DNA from: Anodontia alba
Taxonomy: Eukaryota > Mollusca > Bivalvia > Lucinida > Lucinidae
Reading direction: 5' to 3'
NCBI GenBank assembly: GCA_964016985.1
Contig: OZ024827.1
Coordinates: 57,145,507-57,209,506, forward strand
DNA: 64,000 nucleotides
Shown here: positions 1 to 12,726 of the stretch, in pieces
Position numbering within the stretch: the stretch's first letter is position 1
Layout: the number at the start of each line of letters is the position of its first letter
The notes under the pieces: model-generated
What the model was told of the DNA's origin: nothing
Seen by the model: only the letters and a program-made list of their open reading frames with translations
Database searches by the model: none
Made by a program: the position numbers and the translations under genes

Positions 1-871
1 CTTACATCTCTAAATTCTGATTTTTTTTATTTGACCCCTGTGCCATATTTCGCCAAATAAAAGCATGATTTTCAAAGCAAAATCAAAAAATAAAAACTGC
101 AATACAAAGTAATTGAGCTTAAGAATCACATATCACCATAGATATCACATAACGCTTCCTAAATAATGAAAGATCTTATTTTGAAGACCATGTAAAGTTT
201 TCAATTTTACTCAGTATATGTTCTCATCTGGTCTAAATATTTCTAAGTCCACCAATCTCATGTATATATACGAAACAAAATGAGTTAAAGTCGACCTTCT
301 ACAAACTTTTCCATACTGAAAAATGTTAAGTCCACAACATTACGAAGCAATCCATACAGCGTACGGAGAATGCTCTGTTTGTTTTTAGACAGCTACAAAT
401 ATATTTCTATGTATGTACGGAAATATGTTCGTAAATCGGCAGATTTCCACAAAGCTTTGTAACAATTTACAAGAATATACGCAATCTCGGGTCAAAATTA
501 CACAATAATACAAAAGAATCCACACATTTACGAAGAGAACTGTTTGCAGTTTTCGGAAATTTGAGGTATAGGCCCTCCTACAGTTGTCAAGATAATGGTT
601 TGAAACTTGCCCCATAGTAAAGATATACACCTAGCATGTGCATAAAGGTCAAAGAACTCAGATTATTATTGGTAGAATGACAGACCCTTGATTTACTTAG
701 AAAATGTGTCCTATACACATGACGTTGTAGAGTTCATGTCTCCGCAACTTCTACAATTTTCAAGATGATGACTTCAAACTTATAGCAAAGTTAGAATATA
801 GGCTGGGTATGTGCATATAGGTCACAGAACTCTGATAAATTTTTTATTGCTAATTACATACCCATATTTTT
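1..871. other. Upstream Sm D1 intron, no gene seen
   Basis: AT-rich non-coding DNA, presumably the intron 5' of the first visible Sm D1 exon. Two diverged copies of a ~165-bp unit occur near 560-665 and 735-835 (shared 'CTACA.TT.TCAAGAT.ATG.CTT.AAACTT' pattern and 'TGTGCATA.AGGTCA.AGAACTC'), so it is probably decayed repeat. No exon of the Sm D1 N-terminus could be found. Confidence 0.5.
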
Positions 872-2396
872 AGCTCACCTGAGCCATAGGCTCAAGGTGA
901 GCTTTTGTGACCGGTCTTTGTGCGTCGTCCGTCTGTCAACTTTTTACTTAAAAGACATCTCCTCCTAAACAGGTGAATGGATTTTGAAATAATTTTACAG
1001 GAATGTTCCTTGGGTGGCCCTCTACCAAAATTGCCTAAATGGTTCCGCTCCGCTAAACAAAATGGCCACCAGAGCTAAAAATAGAAAAACCTTAAAATGA
1101 CATCTCCTCCTAGGAACTAAATGGAGTTTGAAATAATTTCACAGGGAAGTTCCTTAGATGACCCTCTACCAAAATTGCCTAAATGGTTCTGCTCCGCTAT
1201 ACAAAATGGCCGCCAGAGCTAAAAATAGAAAAACTTTAAACGACATCTCCTCCCAGGCCAGTGGCCCGATTTCAAAACAATTTCACAGAAATGTTCCTCT
1301 CATGCCCCTTTCCCAAAATTGCTAAAATGGTTCCGCTCTGCTAAAATGGCCACCAGAGCTAAAAATAGGAAAAACCTTTAAATGACATCTCCTCCCAGGC
1401 CAATGGCCGATTTCAAAATAATTTCACAGAAATATTCCTCTCATGCCCCGCTAAACAAAATGGCTGCCAGAGCTAAAAATAGAAAAACCCTTTTAACGAC
1501 ATCTTCTAGGCCAAGGGACCGATTTCAAAATAATTTTACTGAAATGTTCCTCTGTGCCAATAAAAGCTAAATTGCACATGGAGCCACAGTGGTTGGGGTG
1601 AATGAAAGTTTGGTTACCCCATCTGGGTCACATGATCAAGATGGCCACCATGCCCATATATGGTAAAAAATCTTCTCTGGAACCAAAGGGCAAGTTGCCC
1701 TTGGGCTTGATATGCAGCAATGGAGGCATGGGCTGAATAAAGATTGAATAAATTATAACCTTCCATTGACCTTGACCTTTCTTATGGAAAGGTCAAATGT
1801 TTTTACATAGACTCCTATAGGCAGACTTTAAAAATCTTCTTGTCTGAAACTAGAAGGCCCAGGCCTTTGATATTTTGTATGTGGCTTTATCTTGTGGACC
1901 TCTACCAAGATTGTTCATATTATAACCCTGGGGTCAAACATGGCCTGCCCCAGGGGTCACATGTTTTTAGCTCGCCTGGACAAAGTCCAGGAAGAGCTAG
2001 TGCACTTACCCCAATGTCGGCATCAGCGTCGGTGTTCACATTTACTTTAAAGTTTTTTAAGAGCTTATTTTTTCCAGACCACTTGATAGATTTGGTTCAT
2101 ATTTGTTATGATGATAGATAAAGTTCCAAAGTTTTATTAAACAATACCCCAGCCCATTACCTCAAGGTCAAGGTCATGGGCTTAAATATTTTTCATGATT
2201 AAGTTTTTTAATAGCTCATATTTCCCAAATTATACGATGGATTTTGTTCATATTTGGTATGATGATAGATACAGTTCCAAAGTTTTATTCAGCAGTACTC
2301 TGCCCATGCCTATGACCTGAAGGCCAAAAAGAACTAAGAAATTTTATATTAAACTTAATAAAGTGTTTTAAGAGCTCATATTTTCCAAACCATATG

Positions 2397-2937
2397 TGGG
2401 GTGGTTGAGTAGTGCGAAGGTGTCGTGTATCTTATGTCATCGGGACGTCCAACTGATATTGGCAAATAGTACTAGCTGCTCTTTCGCTTGACGCTCAGCA
2501 GTAAGAAAGTAGAGCTAGAACTGGTCAGCTCAGTGTCAGTAAAATGTGTGGGTGGAACTTCATGTCGAAGTGTCTAGGGCATGATATTTCAGTGAGGCAG
2601 CACTCTAAAAGTGAGCATTGAGCTTCCTGCCACATCCAGACACAGTCACAATATGACTGAAAGATTGTTGAAAGCGACATTAAGCCCAAATCAAACAAAC
2701 AAACTGATATTGGCTTACAGTTGGGCAATGCCTGCTATCCTTACAGCAGGTAAGGGTAGAGGGGGAATGTTTTTATTTCTTCTGTTTCTTCACTTTCATT
2801 CCTGTTCCTCTTTCTTCCCTGTCCCTCTCTTTCATCCTTTACTATCTCTTCTATCACTTTTCTCTCTTTCTCTGGGAGATGACATAAAATGACCCACAAG
2901 GGTTGACGTGTTGTTGAACCCCAACACAATCAATCAA
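2397..2937 (+). mobile_element. SINE-3 copy split by a SINE-1 fragment
   Basis: It is flanked by a 15-bp target duplication TTTCCAAACCATATG (2382-2396 and 2938-2952). It starts GTGGGGTGGTTGAGTAGTGCG-like and ends CCCCAACACAATCAATCAA. A SINE-1 fragment lies at 2464-2701 with its own 13-bp duplication AACTGATATTGGC (2451-2463 and 2702-2714). The long target duplications show retroposition. No clear tRNA A/B boxes are seen in SINE-3, so its RNA origin is unknown. Confidence 0.8.
2464..2701 (+). mobile_element. SINE-1 (tRNA-derived), 5'-truncated, inside SINE-3
   Basis: It matches the 3' two-thirds of the full copy at 30612-30966, from 'TAGTACTAGCTGCTCTTTCG' to the tail 'GCGACATTAAGCCCAAATCA'. 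The tRNA-like head is missing, as expected of 5'-truncated reverse transcription. The 13-bp flanking duplication is exact. Confidence 0.85.
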
Positions 2938-4516
2938 TTTCCAAACCATATGATAGATTTGGTACATATTTGGAATGATAATAGATACAGGTCCAAAGTT
3001 TTATTCATCATCACCCCCACCCATGCCTAAGACCTCAAGGTCAAGGTCACAGGTCACAGACTTAGAAATTTTATAGTTGATCCCTGATAATGTCAAATTC
3101 ATGACAACAAATGACCAAACCATAGCACAAATCCTATCGAGAGCTAAAATGCCATAGTATTTCCACTTACCGTAATGATACTAAGTATTGGGACAGATAG
3201 GCCTAAGCAAACAGTGCAGACCCAGATCAGACTTGTGCTAAAGAGCACCCTGACACTCCACTATCTCCCCAAATCCAGGCAAGCTATGCTGTCTGCTGAC
3301 AGCTCTTGTTCATAGACCTATAGGGAAAACGCTTCAAAAGTCTTCTCAGAAACCACTGGGCCAATCATAGCCACATTAACATGGGGCCTCAATGGGTAGG
3401 GGAACATCTGGGTCACATGATCAGGATGGCCACCACAGCGAATTATGGTGAAAAAGCTTTAAAAATCTTCTTCTGCGGAACCAAAGGGCCAATGGGCCTG
3501 GGGCTTGGTATGCAGCATTGGGGACATAAGCTCAATAAAGTTTGAAAAAAATGATAACCTTGGGTTGAATGACCTTTTTTATGGAAAGGTCAATTTTTTT
3601 TACATAGACTCCTATAGGCAAAACTTTTAAAAATCTTCTTGTCTGAAACTAGAAGGCCCAGGCCTTTGATATTTGGCTTCATCCAAGCCATATTTTAAGT
3701 GAAATTTATTAAAGCTAAATTCCATACCAAGTTACTATAGGATACTGAGACTCAAGGCTTTTCAAACTGTGCCAGCTACCATACCCATATGTTTCTGTCT
3801 TTAAAATTGTTACCATAAACTTGCTGAGAACAAATAGTCTCAGGTGAGCTGCAGGACCATTGGTCCTCATGTTTGTTATTATTTTTGCGGCCATAATATT
3901 TTTTTTATACCCACTTAGAGCCAATTTATTTTTTTCTTGCATATCAAGAATCAAAATATTGTTTGTGCAAAAAAAAAACCCAGACCCCACCTCCCCACGA
4001 TAATAATAAAATGGTAGGTCCCTAATACAAGAAAGGCAGTTGTCAGTTCCTGCTGAAATGATTAACAGCTAATGTATAAGCCCGCAAGGGAAAAGTGTGC
4101 ATGCTCGCAAAGACCGAAGTAGTAGGGCCATTAAACTCCAGTTCAAACCAAAATTATGTCGATACAATGTTCTCATACTGGAAGTTTGATTTACGTAAAT
4201 TGAATATGAGCCAGCGCCAGACAAAACCTACAATACTACAATGTACATGCAACCAACAAAGACTCAGATCAGTCTGTGTAGCAACCCACTATAGCAAACT
4301 TCTTGGATAGCCCAGAGTCCACAGAAGGTTTGTTCAAATGATGACCCTAGGATGATCTTTGACCTTTTTAAAGCACTGCCAGATTTCTGTCCTAGTTGCT
4401 GTGGCAATACTGGAAGAATGTTGCATGGCATCTACAGATACGCAATGGCGGTTTTACTCAGGTGAGCAAATTTTTGCCCATGGGCCTCTTTTTGAATTTC
4501 TTTTTTACTTTTATAG

Positions 4517-4736
4517 GTGTTGATGTAAGTATGAACACACATCTTAAAGCAGTGAAAATGACAGTGAAGAACAAAGACCCAGTGCAGTTGGATACTTTAA
4601 GTATCCGTGGAAATAATATCCGATATTACATCCTACCAGACAGTTTACCTCTTGACACATTGTTAATAGATGATGCACCTAAAGGAAGATTCAGTAGAGG
4701 AGGAGGAGGAAGAAGGGATGACAGAGGTATGTCACT
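4517..4736 (+). CDS. SNRPD1: Small nuclear ribonucleoprotein Sm D1, internal coding exon
   Basis: This exon encodes Sm D1, a subunit of the heptameric Sm ring that assembles on U1, U2, U4 and U5 snRNAs. The second base of a glycine codon follows the acceptor TTTTATAG (4509-4516). The frame then reads [15 protein letters not shown], then the Sm2 segment [18 protein letters not shown], then a diverging linker and the start of the Gly/Arg tail ([10 protein letters not shown]). The donor GTATGT follows at 4737. Both flanking introns are phase 1. From the known ~119-residue family length, this is roughly the middle and late part of the protein; the first ~31 residues are encoded outside the window. 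Apparent read-through past 4736 is intron. Identity to other Sm proteins is not in doubt: the '[15 protein letters not shown]' block is diagnostic of D1. Confidence 0.96.
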
Positions 4737-4912
4737 TTTAGCTCACATAAACTATACACAGCACAACAGCATAAGCTGTGAGGAGTACTTTTCATTTGTT
4801 GTTCATCCGTTTGTATGTCCACCTGTGAGTCTACAAAAACCACTCTTCTCAAGTTTATAAGTAACAGGTTTAAAAAAAATACATGTAGCAGGCATTTTAA
4901 CTTCATAATATA
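4737..4912 (+). other. Start of the 27.9-kb Sm D1 intron
   Basis: This follows donor GTATGT. A degenerate 'TTTTAGCTCACATAAAC' resembling a family A head is at about 4737-4757, with a CAT/CCGT-like stretch after it. No gene is seen. It ends at the TTAA target of the next element. Confidence 0.5.
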
Positions 4913-4916
4913 TTAA

Positions 4917-5055
4917 CCTATGGATAATGTGCTATTCTCTTCTATACTTCAACCTTCCACAGAAAAACGGTTTGAGTCTTAATCCAGAAGGTCCCTTAAG
5001 GCATGTGACATCACCTTTCCCGCTGTTTTGATCACGTGTTCAGTTTCTTTTCTGT
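4917..5055 (+). repeat. Left terminal inverted repeat of the TTAA element
   Basis: It runs from CCTATGGATAATGTGC through 'TTAATCCAGAAGGTCCCTTA' to 'GTTCAGTTTCTTT'. It pairs with 27563-27715. Confidence 0.85.
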
Positions 5056-5173
5056 GGAACAAAGAAATAAATCCAAATTTTGTTTCTTTTCTCCTGAATA
5101 TTTCTTATTTTTCTGGTATTCTTATGTTCCTTTATTATTTCTTTCACTGATGATATTTGCTCCTTTCATTTTT

Positions 5174-6192
5174 ATACGCCTGTTTTGAAAAAAAGGGATG
5201 TATTATGTTATGGCATTGTCCAGCTGTCCATTCGTCCGGTATGAACAATTCTTGTGCATGCTGTAACAAGGTAACCGTAAGAAATATTTTGATGAAACTT
5301 CATAGTAATGTGTATGAGGTCAAGATAGCGTGTCACATACAAAAATGGTTGCTCTCCAATTCTTAGTTTTTTGAGTTACTGCCCTTTGATGTTTTTTTTT
5401 TTTTACAGACTGCCCTTTTGCGCGCCATAACTAGGTAAAAGTAAGGAACATTTTGATGAAACTTCATAGCAATGTGTATGAGGTCAAGACGGCATGTCAC
5501 GTACAAAAATGGTTGCTCACTCTTTCTTAGTTTCTGAGTTACTGACCTTTGATTAATTTTTTTTACAGACTATTCTTATACACATCGTAACTCGGTAACC
5601 ATATGGAATATTTGAATGAAACTTCATAGCAATGTGTATGATGTCAAGACAGCATGTCCCGTGCAAAAATGATTGCTCTTCCTTTCTTACTCTCTGAGTT
5701 ACTTCCCTTTGATTAGATTTTTTCCCCATACTATCCTTGTGCGCGCCATAACTCCGTAACCATATGGAATATCTTGATGAAACTTTATAGCAATGTGTAT
5801 GAGGTTAAGACAGTGTGTCACATACAAAAAAGATTGCTCTCCCTTTCTCAGTTTCTAATTAACTTCCCTTTGATGAAATTTTAGACTGACCTTGTGCATA
5901 CCATAAGTAGGTAATCATATGGAATAGCTTGATGAAACTTTATAGCAATGTGTATGAGGTTAAGACGGTTAGTCTCGTACAAAAAAGATTGCTCTCCCTT
6001 TCTCAATTTCTGAGTTACTTCCCTTTGATGACATTTTAAACTGAACTTGTGCATACCATAAGTAGGTAACCATATGGAATATCTCGATGAAACTTTATAG
6101 CAATGTATATGAGGTTTAGATGGTGTGTCACATACAAAAAAGATTGCTCTCCCTTTCTTAGTTTCTGAATTACTTCACTTTGATGAGTTTTT
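5174..6192 (+). mobile_element. Family D-like hairpin-headed repeat with ~160-bp minisatellite
   Basis: The head ATACGCCTGTTTTGAAAAA resembles the family D heads at 21871 and 50912. Six copies of a ~160-bp unit follow, marked by 'CATAGCAATGTGTATGAGGT' at about 5301, 5464, 5625, 5786, 5942 and 6097. The family tail is not found; the element is cut by the family A head at 6193. Open frames here are translations of the minisatellite. Confidence 0.65.
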
Positions 6193-7458
6193 AGCTCACC
6201 TGAGCAGAAGGCTCAGGATGAGCTATTGTGATCACTCCCCGTCCGTCGTCCATCCGTCTGTCTGTCCGTTCACACCTTTGAATGACTTCTCCTCTGAAAC
6301 CCCTGGGCCAAATTTCTTCAAACTTCATGTTGAGTCTTGTGTTAAAGGGGGATAGAAAATTTGTACAAATGGTCAGTGTCCGTAAATCAAGATGGCCGCC
6401 ATGCCCATATATAGCTCCCATAGACTTATAATGGGATCCTGGGGTCCAAACTGGCCATGCCCCGGGGGGTCATTAGCTCCCATAGACTTATAATGGGAAA
6501 AAACATAAAAAATCTTCTTCTCTGAAACCATGAGGCCCACAGCTTATATAGTTAGTATGTCGCAATATTTAGTGGTCCCCTACATAAATCCTGCCAATAG
6601 AGCCCCTGGGGTCCAAACTGGCCACACCACGGGGGTCAGTAGCTCCCATAGACTTATAATGGGAAAAACTTAAAAAATCTTCTTCTGAAACCATGAGGCC
6701 CACAGCTTATATATTTAGTATGTAACAATGTTTAGTGGTCTCCTACATAAATCCTGCCAATCAAGCCCCAGGGCTCCAAACTGGCCACACACCAAGGGAT
6801 CATGTTTATATAGAGCTATATAGCTAAAGAACCTTCAAAAATCTTCTTCTCTGAAACCATGAGGCTGAGAGCTAACAAATTAAGTATGTAGCAATGTTTA
6901 GTCTCCTACATAAATCCTGCCAACCACGCCCTGGGATCCAATTGGCCATGTCCCAGGGGTCATTAGCTCGATCCTGTAGACTTATAATGGGAAAACTTAA
7001 AAAATCTACTTCTCTGAAACCATGAGGCCCACTGCTTATATGTTTAATATTTAGCAATGTTTATTGGTCCCCTACATAAATCCTGCCAACCAAGTCCCAG
7101 GGCTCCAAACTGGCCACACCCTAGGGGGTCATATGTTTTTATAAAGCTATATAGCTAAACTTCTTCTATGAAACCATGAGGCCGAGAGCTAACAGATTAA
7201 GTATGTAGCGATGATTACTGATCTCCTACATAAATTCTGCCAACCATGCCCCTGGGGTCCAAATTGGCCATGCCCCGGGGGTCATTAGCTTCCATAGACT
7301 TATAATGAGAAAAACTTAAAAAAATCTTCTTCTCCGAAACCATGAGGCCCACAGCTTATATATTTAGTATGTGGCAATGTTTAGTGGTCCCCTGCATAAA
7401 TCCTGCCAATCAAGCCCCTGGGGTCCAAACTGGCCACACCCCAGGGGGTCATATGTTT
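6193..7458 (+). mobile_element. Family A head with ~165-bp minisatellite, tail separated
   Basis: The head AGCTCACCTGAGCAGAAGGCTCAGGATGAGCT follows T5 and is followed by a CCGT-rich stretch. About six copies of a ~165-bp unit follow ('CATGAGGCCCACAGCTTATA ... CCTGCCAAYCAAGCCC'). No tail occurs before 7459. The only unpaired family A tail is at 27525-27562, so the rest of this element may lie there. Confidence 0.65.
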
Positions 7459-7613
7459 ATTATACCCCGACATACGAAGTATGTGGGGGTATGTAGTTTT
7501 CGCTTTTCCGTTCATGCGTTCGTTTGTTCATTCGTAGGTACGTTTGTTTGTTTGTTCGTTCGTTCGTCTTTCCGTCACAGGGTCAAAGTTTTTGCGTTAT
7601 CTTTATTGGTTTA
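7459..7613 (+). mobile_element. Hairpin head of another repeat family, truncated
   Basis: It has the hairpin CCCCGACATAC-GAA-GTATGTGGGG followed by a (CGTT)n-rich stretch. The family body is missing because the palindrome arm starts at 7614. Confidence 0.55.
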
Positions 7614-10600
7614 TTGGCTTAGTCTAGTCCGGCCACACAAGTGGGTCTGACATGGTCATTTTTACTTAGTGTGCCGTAGAAAACAAAACAAACACACACA
7701 AAAATCACAAAGAGAATCAAACACATGCCCCCAATTGACAAATTACGTATTTATATTTGGTATTCCTGTAAAGACCTTTTCCCATGCAACAACCGCACGC
7801 GCTCAATATAAATGACGTACTGTAGTAAAAGACCGGGAAATTCTCACTCGCGTGCAGCAACCGCACGTCAATATGAATTTACTTAAAGGGGCGCTTCTGC
7901 TATCAAAGAGGCATTGAATCAACAAGACAGCACATGTGAAAAGAGTGTCTGTCACACAAAAACACACTTTACGCACACAAGGGGCAATACAGGCTAATGA
8001 CAATTCAAACGAGTGAGTTTTTTACGTCCGGATAACAGTTAGGTCATACGGAGATGTGGACCTTGGTTTAAAGTCCAATATGAAAGGCTTGAGAAGCCTG
8101 GGATGACCCCTGGATGACAAGACGAGAAGCTTTACCACTACACCACCGAGGCACCATTTCCCAATATTTCATACTGTTAAATATCTAATAAAAGGGCTGC
8201 AGACATTTCGCCATGCCCCGCCACTGCACTTACATCAAGCAAGTGCCATGACTATGTGAATAAACTAATAAAGTTTCAAGAAAATATCTCAAATAGTTTT
8301 CAAGTTACAGAGCGGACAAAAAAAAAAAATAAATAAATAAATATTACAGAAAGCAGTTTTCAAAGGGCCATAACTCCAAAAGTAAGCTCTATTGTCAAAA
8401 GTATATGAAAGAAAAGAAGGGCAGTTATCAGTTTCTGCTGAAATGATTAATAGCTTATGAATTAGCCCACCCTGGAAAAGTGTGGGTGCTCGACAAGACC
8501 GAAATAGTGTAGACTGGGCTGTTTAACTCCAGTTCAAACCAAAATTACGTCGGTACAAAGTTCTCATGTCTGAAGTATGATTTACAATGTATGTTCACTG
8601 AACCGGACAAAACGTACAATACTATAATGTACGTGTGACAAGCAAAGACTCAGGTCAGTCTCTGCATAGACCCACTATATAAAGCAAGCTTCTTGGATAA
8701 CCCGGAGTCCGAAGAAGGTGCATACTGTATGATCAGTGAAGGGTCTGATCAGAATGTGCTGTTGCAGTCGCACTGTTTATTCCGCTTTGGACAGCCCGGC
8801 TGTCGAAGGTAAATACGATCAGCGAATGCTTTTATCAGAATGTGCAGTTGGCAGACTGACTCAAGTCTTCGCTCATCGCACAAGACGTTTTGTTAAACCC
8901 AGAGATTGTAGGAAGTACTGGGTAAAATTTTCAACAGACAACATTTTGAAATATTTTTCTCATTCTTCCAAGAAAACAGGATTTGCATTTCATGCAAATT
9001 GTCTCATTACAGGATTTGTATTTCATGCAAATTGTCTCCATTGCATGAATGTCAAACCCAGTTTTCTTGGTAATAAAAAAAAAAAAATAAATAACGTTTT
9101 TTTTTGTCGTCTGCTGAATTAGCCCAGATAGTGGTAGTTCGATACCCGCGAGCACCAAGTGTTGTGTCTGAGCAAGACACTTTGTCCTCAAAACTTGGTA
9201 TTGGTTTCTACCCAGGAAGACTCTGCCTAGAATGTCCGCGAGGGCATATGATAATATTATGGACAAATGTCATTTTGAAGATGCTTTCCCACCGATGCTA
9301 GGTTTATACATGAGTCGCTCTTACTCGTTTAATAAATTACGGTCTTGGTTTTGCATATCGCATGTTGAGGACACAAAAACAGAACACTTTACATGGAAAC
9401 GAAAGTTTTGAAGATTGCTCTATAAACCAATCAAGATACATGTAATGTTATTAATGTATATACTATAAGAGAATAACATAACATATTCATTTGTACCTTG
9501 ATAAATGCGGGGTAAAGTCCTCACACTGCAGGTTTTTACTCTTTTAAGGGAGCTAACTGCAACTGACTATCAAAAGGGAGTTAACTGCAATTGCTTTACG
9601 AGTATGGCCCATGCGAAATGAGATTGGGAACAGCATTTTTTTATGAATCGCGCCAGTAAAGAGGGGGGCATGCTAATACAATACGCGGTTTACCAGTACA
9701 CTGAACCTCCTTCCGCCAGAAACTTGTAACTGCCAATCTTGAAGCAGTGGAAGGAGCGAATGACCGTAGCAAATACATGTGTTTCATGATAAGTGGGGAT
9801 CGAATGTTCGATTCCTGCCGATGCGATATCATTTTTCCAATAAAGTCAGTGCAAACAACTTCTAGTTCGAAGAGACATGTCATATTTGCCTGAGGGTAAA
9901 AAGAAAGAGCTTGAGAGAGAGAGAGGGGTACATCTGGCTATGAGATCTAGATATTAGAGAGAGAGAGAGAGAGGTACATCCGGCTCTGAGATTTAGATAT
10001 TCCAGAGAAAAATGGCTAAACTGTTTTTGCAAACAGTGAATACCCTGACCAGACGCCGCGTTCTATCATCTCAATATGACTTAAATATTTTCTTTTCTTT
10101 TATTTTTTTGTTGTTGTTGAAAGAGACATAAGACACCAAGTCACCGTAATCATTAAGTGGTGATTTGAATGGACAGTCCTAACCCTAGTCTAATCATCAA
10201 CCGTCCAGGCTCCGATCCGAGCAGTGTAGATACATTCCAGCATGTCCTTTTCTGTCTCCCTTGTCAAATGAAATGTATCCCTACTTTAACACACGAAGCG
10301 CTTAACATATTCAGCAGACAGCATTTTCATTTTTTTCCTTCTTATTTTCCTGTGTAAATTAAGCGTAGCGTTACATGTAAATCGTCTGCTAGGCAGACGA
10401 TTCACATGAAATGTTCAGCGTTATTTTCACTGTAAAATACTAAAACAGTTAGATTGACATCTCCCCTAGAATTATCAGCAGTGCTTCGGGGGTTCAAACT
10501 ATTTTCTTGGCATTAGAAATCATCCGAGGCTTTGGGCCAAATATGTTGCCGGCCTTGCGCATTGGGGCTACCAGCTGTTGTTCGGATATACCCTTTGATA

Positions 10601-11193
10601 CTCACAGCTGAAACATAAAAAATCAGTCGCAGAGTTGGTCTTCGGAAGCAGAACTACATGTATTTATGTAAGTGGGTACATTTTGCAGTCTGATCCTGCT
10701 GCTGCCAGCACTAATTAGGAGGGTATTTATTGTATTCGCAGCTGTAACAATTTTTGTTTGATTATCATGTATTTATGTAAGTGAAATCAGTCGCAGAGTT
10801 GGTCTTCGGAAGCAGAACTACATGTATTTATGTAAGTGGGTACATTTTGCAGTCTGATCCTGCTGCTGCCAGCACTAGTTAGGAGGGTATTTATTGTATT
10901 CGCAGCTGTAACAATTTTTGTTTGATTATCATCGTGTGAGAGAATGATCTGAGTGGTCAAACTTACCTGTACAGAATAATCTATCGCCACTCGCAAATAC
11001 TCGCAAACACTCCGAATATCATGGGTACACTAAGGTCTGCTGAATGTCCTCGGAATATCGAGTGTATAACTTCGAGTAAAGTTTTTTCACTTGGAGTGGT
11101 TTACTCCAAACCACTCGGCGGAAAATCGCGGATTGTAAAATTGGTCCGCGAAATGAAAAAACAAATTGGTTCTTTTACCTGAGTCGTACTGTA
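7614..11193 (+). repeat. Palindrome left arm
   Basis: It begins TTGGCTTAGTCTAGTCCGGC and ends TTCTTTTACCTGAGTCGTAC-TGTA. Minus-strand SINE remnants are at about 8085-8155 (tRNA-like) and 9630-9800 (SINE-2 related). A GA microsatellite is at 9915-9972. The short open frames it contains recur in the other arm and are not genes. Confidence 0.85.
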
Positions 11194-12320
11194 TGTAGTT
11201 TTTGGTATCTGCGACCATCTGACTTGGAGAAAACTAGCTAGATGTTCTGAAAAAAAGGGCATTTTTTGTGCGTTATGCTGTTGCAAGATTTTTTCCTTAA
11301 TTTTTCAAAGTTGACATTTTCAATATGTACTGCTAGGTGGGAAAAATAAAACTTTTGTGATATGATGATATACCTCCCCTAAATTCTGCAGTTTACGGAT
11401 TAAAAATTGGTGCAATATCACTTGAGATATGCCAGATAAGGTAGATGCTATCATTCGTTGTGCTTTTTCAATTTTTGAGGCATTTTAAGCATAGTATAAT
11501 GTATTTCATGAGTGTTTCTGTTATTATGCAAATGAATTTAGATACAAAAGTCTAAAAGAAAAGGCTCTTTATACTTCTAAACAGCACAGATATTACACAT
11601 CGAGCACCTGGAAAAAGTACTTTTTTCGTAGAGTCCGTAGCCCCTATTTTTCATTAATCATAGCATCATCATCTTAGCCTTATTTCCAACAAGGCTTTCA
11701 CTTTCCATTGCATGGCAGCAGACCTAGTTGACATATCAAAGGGATTCAAGCTGTCTCAATATGCAGGTTAGATAGGGCTGAGAAAATGCTGTCCGTAGCC
11801 CTGTAGAGTCCGTAGCCCCTGTTTTTCTATAATGCATAAAATGATTTTATTCCATAGAACCTTTGTTAAACTTTCCTTTTACATTACCTCTAAGCAAAGG
11901 TTAAAAAAGAAATATCATTTTGGAAAATAATGTTTCTTATAAATAGTGCCTAGGATGATTATGGCACAAGTAAGACCAAGTTACATAGTAAAAGTGAAAT
12001 TTGTAAACAACTGGATATATTGGTTTAGGCGATTTTCATAGTTTTGGAGACATAATTTAATGTACAAAAACAGTTTTTTAAAACAAAACATTGAATGCTT
12101 TCAGAATAAATGATTTTTGTTTTAATTCTAATGAGGTAGCTAGGGGCTACGGACTCTACAAATGTGTCTTTCAATGAAATGCCTATGCTGAAACTCTTGT
12201 TTTCAGGCTATAGTGCTTAAAACATAATTTATGTTTGCAACCATCATAGAACTGGACACGTGCGGCCACCATTGATCCCCAATATACATTTTGTGGCAAC
12301 CTTTGATCCCCAGACATATA
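11194..12320 (+). other. Palindrome spacer with repeated TAGAGTCCGTAGCCCC motif
   Basis: AT-rich and non-coding. It holds the 16-mer TAGAGTCCGTAGCCCC, or close variants, near 11628, 11786 and 11806, and inverted near 12140. The right end (about 12255-12318) has two units of the 'GCGGCCACCATTGATCCCCA' minisatellite that dominates 19208-20950. Confidence 0.7.
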
Positions 12321-12726
12321 TACAGTACGGCTCAGGTAAAAGAACCAATTTTTTTTTTCATTTCGCGGACCAATTTTACAATCCGCGATTTTCCGCTGAG
12401 TAGTTTGGAGTAAACCACTCCGAGTGAAAAAATTTTACTCGAAGTTATGTGCTCGATATTCCGAGGACATTCAGCGGACCTCAGTGTACCCATGATATTC
12501 GGAGTGTTTGCGAGTATTTGCGAGTGGCGATAGATTATTCTGTACAAGTAAGTTTGACCACTCGGGTCATTCTCTCACACGACGATAATCAAACAAAAAT
12601 TGTTACAACTGCGAATACAATAATTACCCTCTTAACTAGTGCTAGCAGCAGCAGGATCAGACTGCAAAATGTACCCACTTACATAAATAGTTCTGCTTCC
12701 GACAACCAAATCTGCGACTGATTTTT

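Larger units (their letters stand above)
1969..3310 (+). mobile_element. Family B hairpin-headed repeat nested in 872-4493
   Basis: The head AGCTCGCCTGGACAAAGTCC begins after T5. The tail is GCAAGCTATGCTGTCTGCTG then ACAGCTCTTG plus TT. It contains degenerate tandem units with 'CCTCAAGGTCAAGGTCA' and itself received a SINE-3 element (2397-2937). Confidence 0.75.
872..4493 (+). mobile_element. Family A hairpin-headed repeat (Helentron-associated/pearl-like), with nested insertions
   Basis: The head AGCTCACCTGAGC at 872 follows a T5 run and can fold with the next copy of itself (GCTCAAGGTGAGC). The body is a ~120-130-bp minisatellite ('AAAATGGCCACCAGAGCTAAAAATAG', 1040-1570) followed by degenerate repeats. 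The tail at 4456-4493 (ACTCAGGTGAGC ... GGGCCTCTT) ends in TT. There is no coding capacity. Head hairpin, internal tandem repeats and T-rich target resemble Helentron-associated elements (HINEs) and the bivalve 'pearl' repeats; that assignment is inference. The element lies in the Sm D1 intron and ends 23 bp before exon 4517. A family B element (1969-3310) is nested inside it. Confidence 0.75.

Noticed and set aside
4691..4906. Minus-strand frame overlapping the Sm D1 exon end
   Set aside because: Antisense shadow of the exon and adjacent intron, with no independent support.
10169..10357. 62-codon frame MDSPNPSLIINRPG..., repeated on the minus strand at 15430-15636
   Set aside because: The duplication is explained by the palindrome arms; there is no domain and the two copies diverge at their 3' ends without frame conservation.
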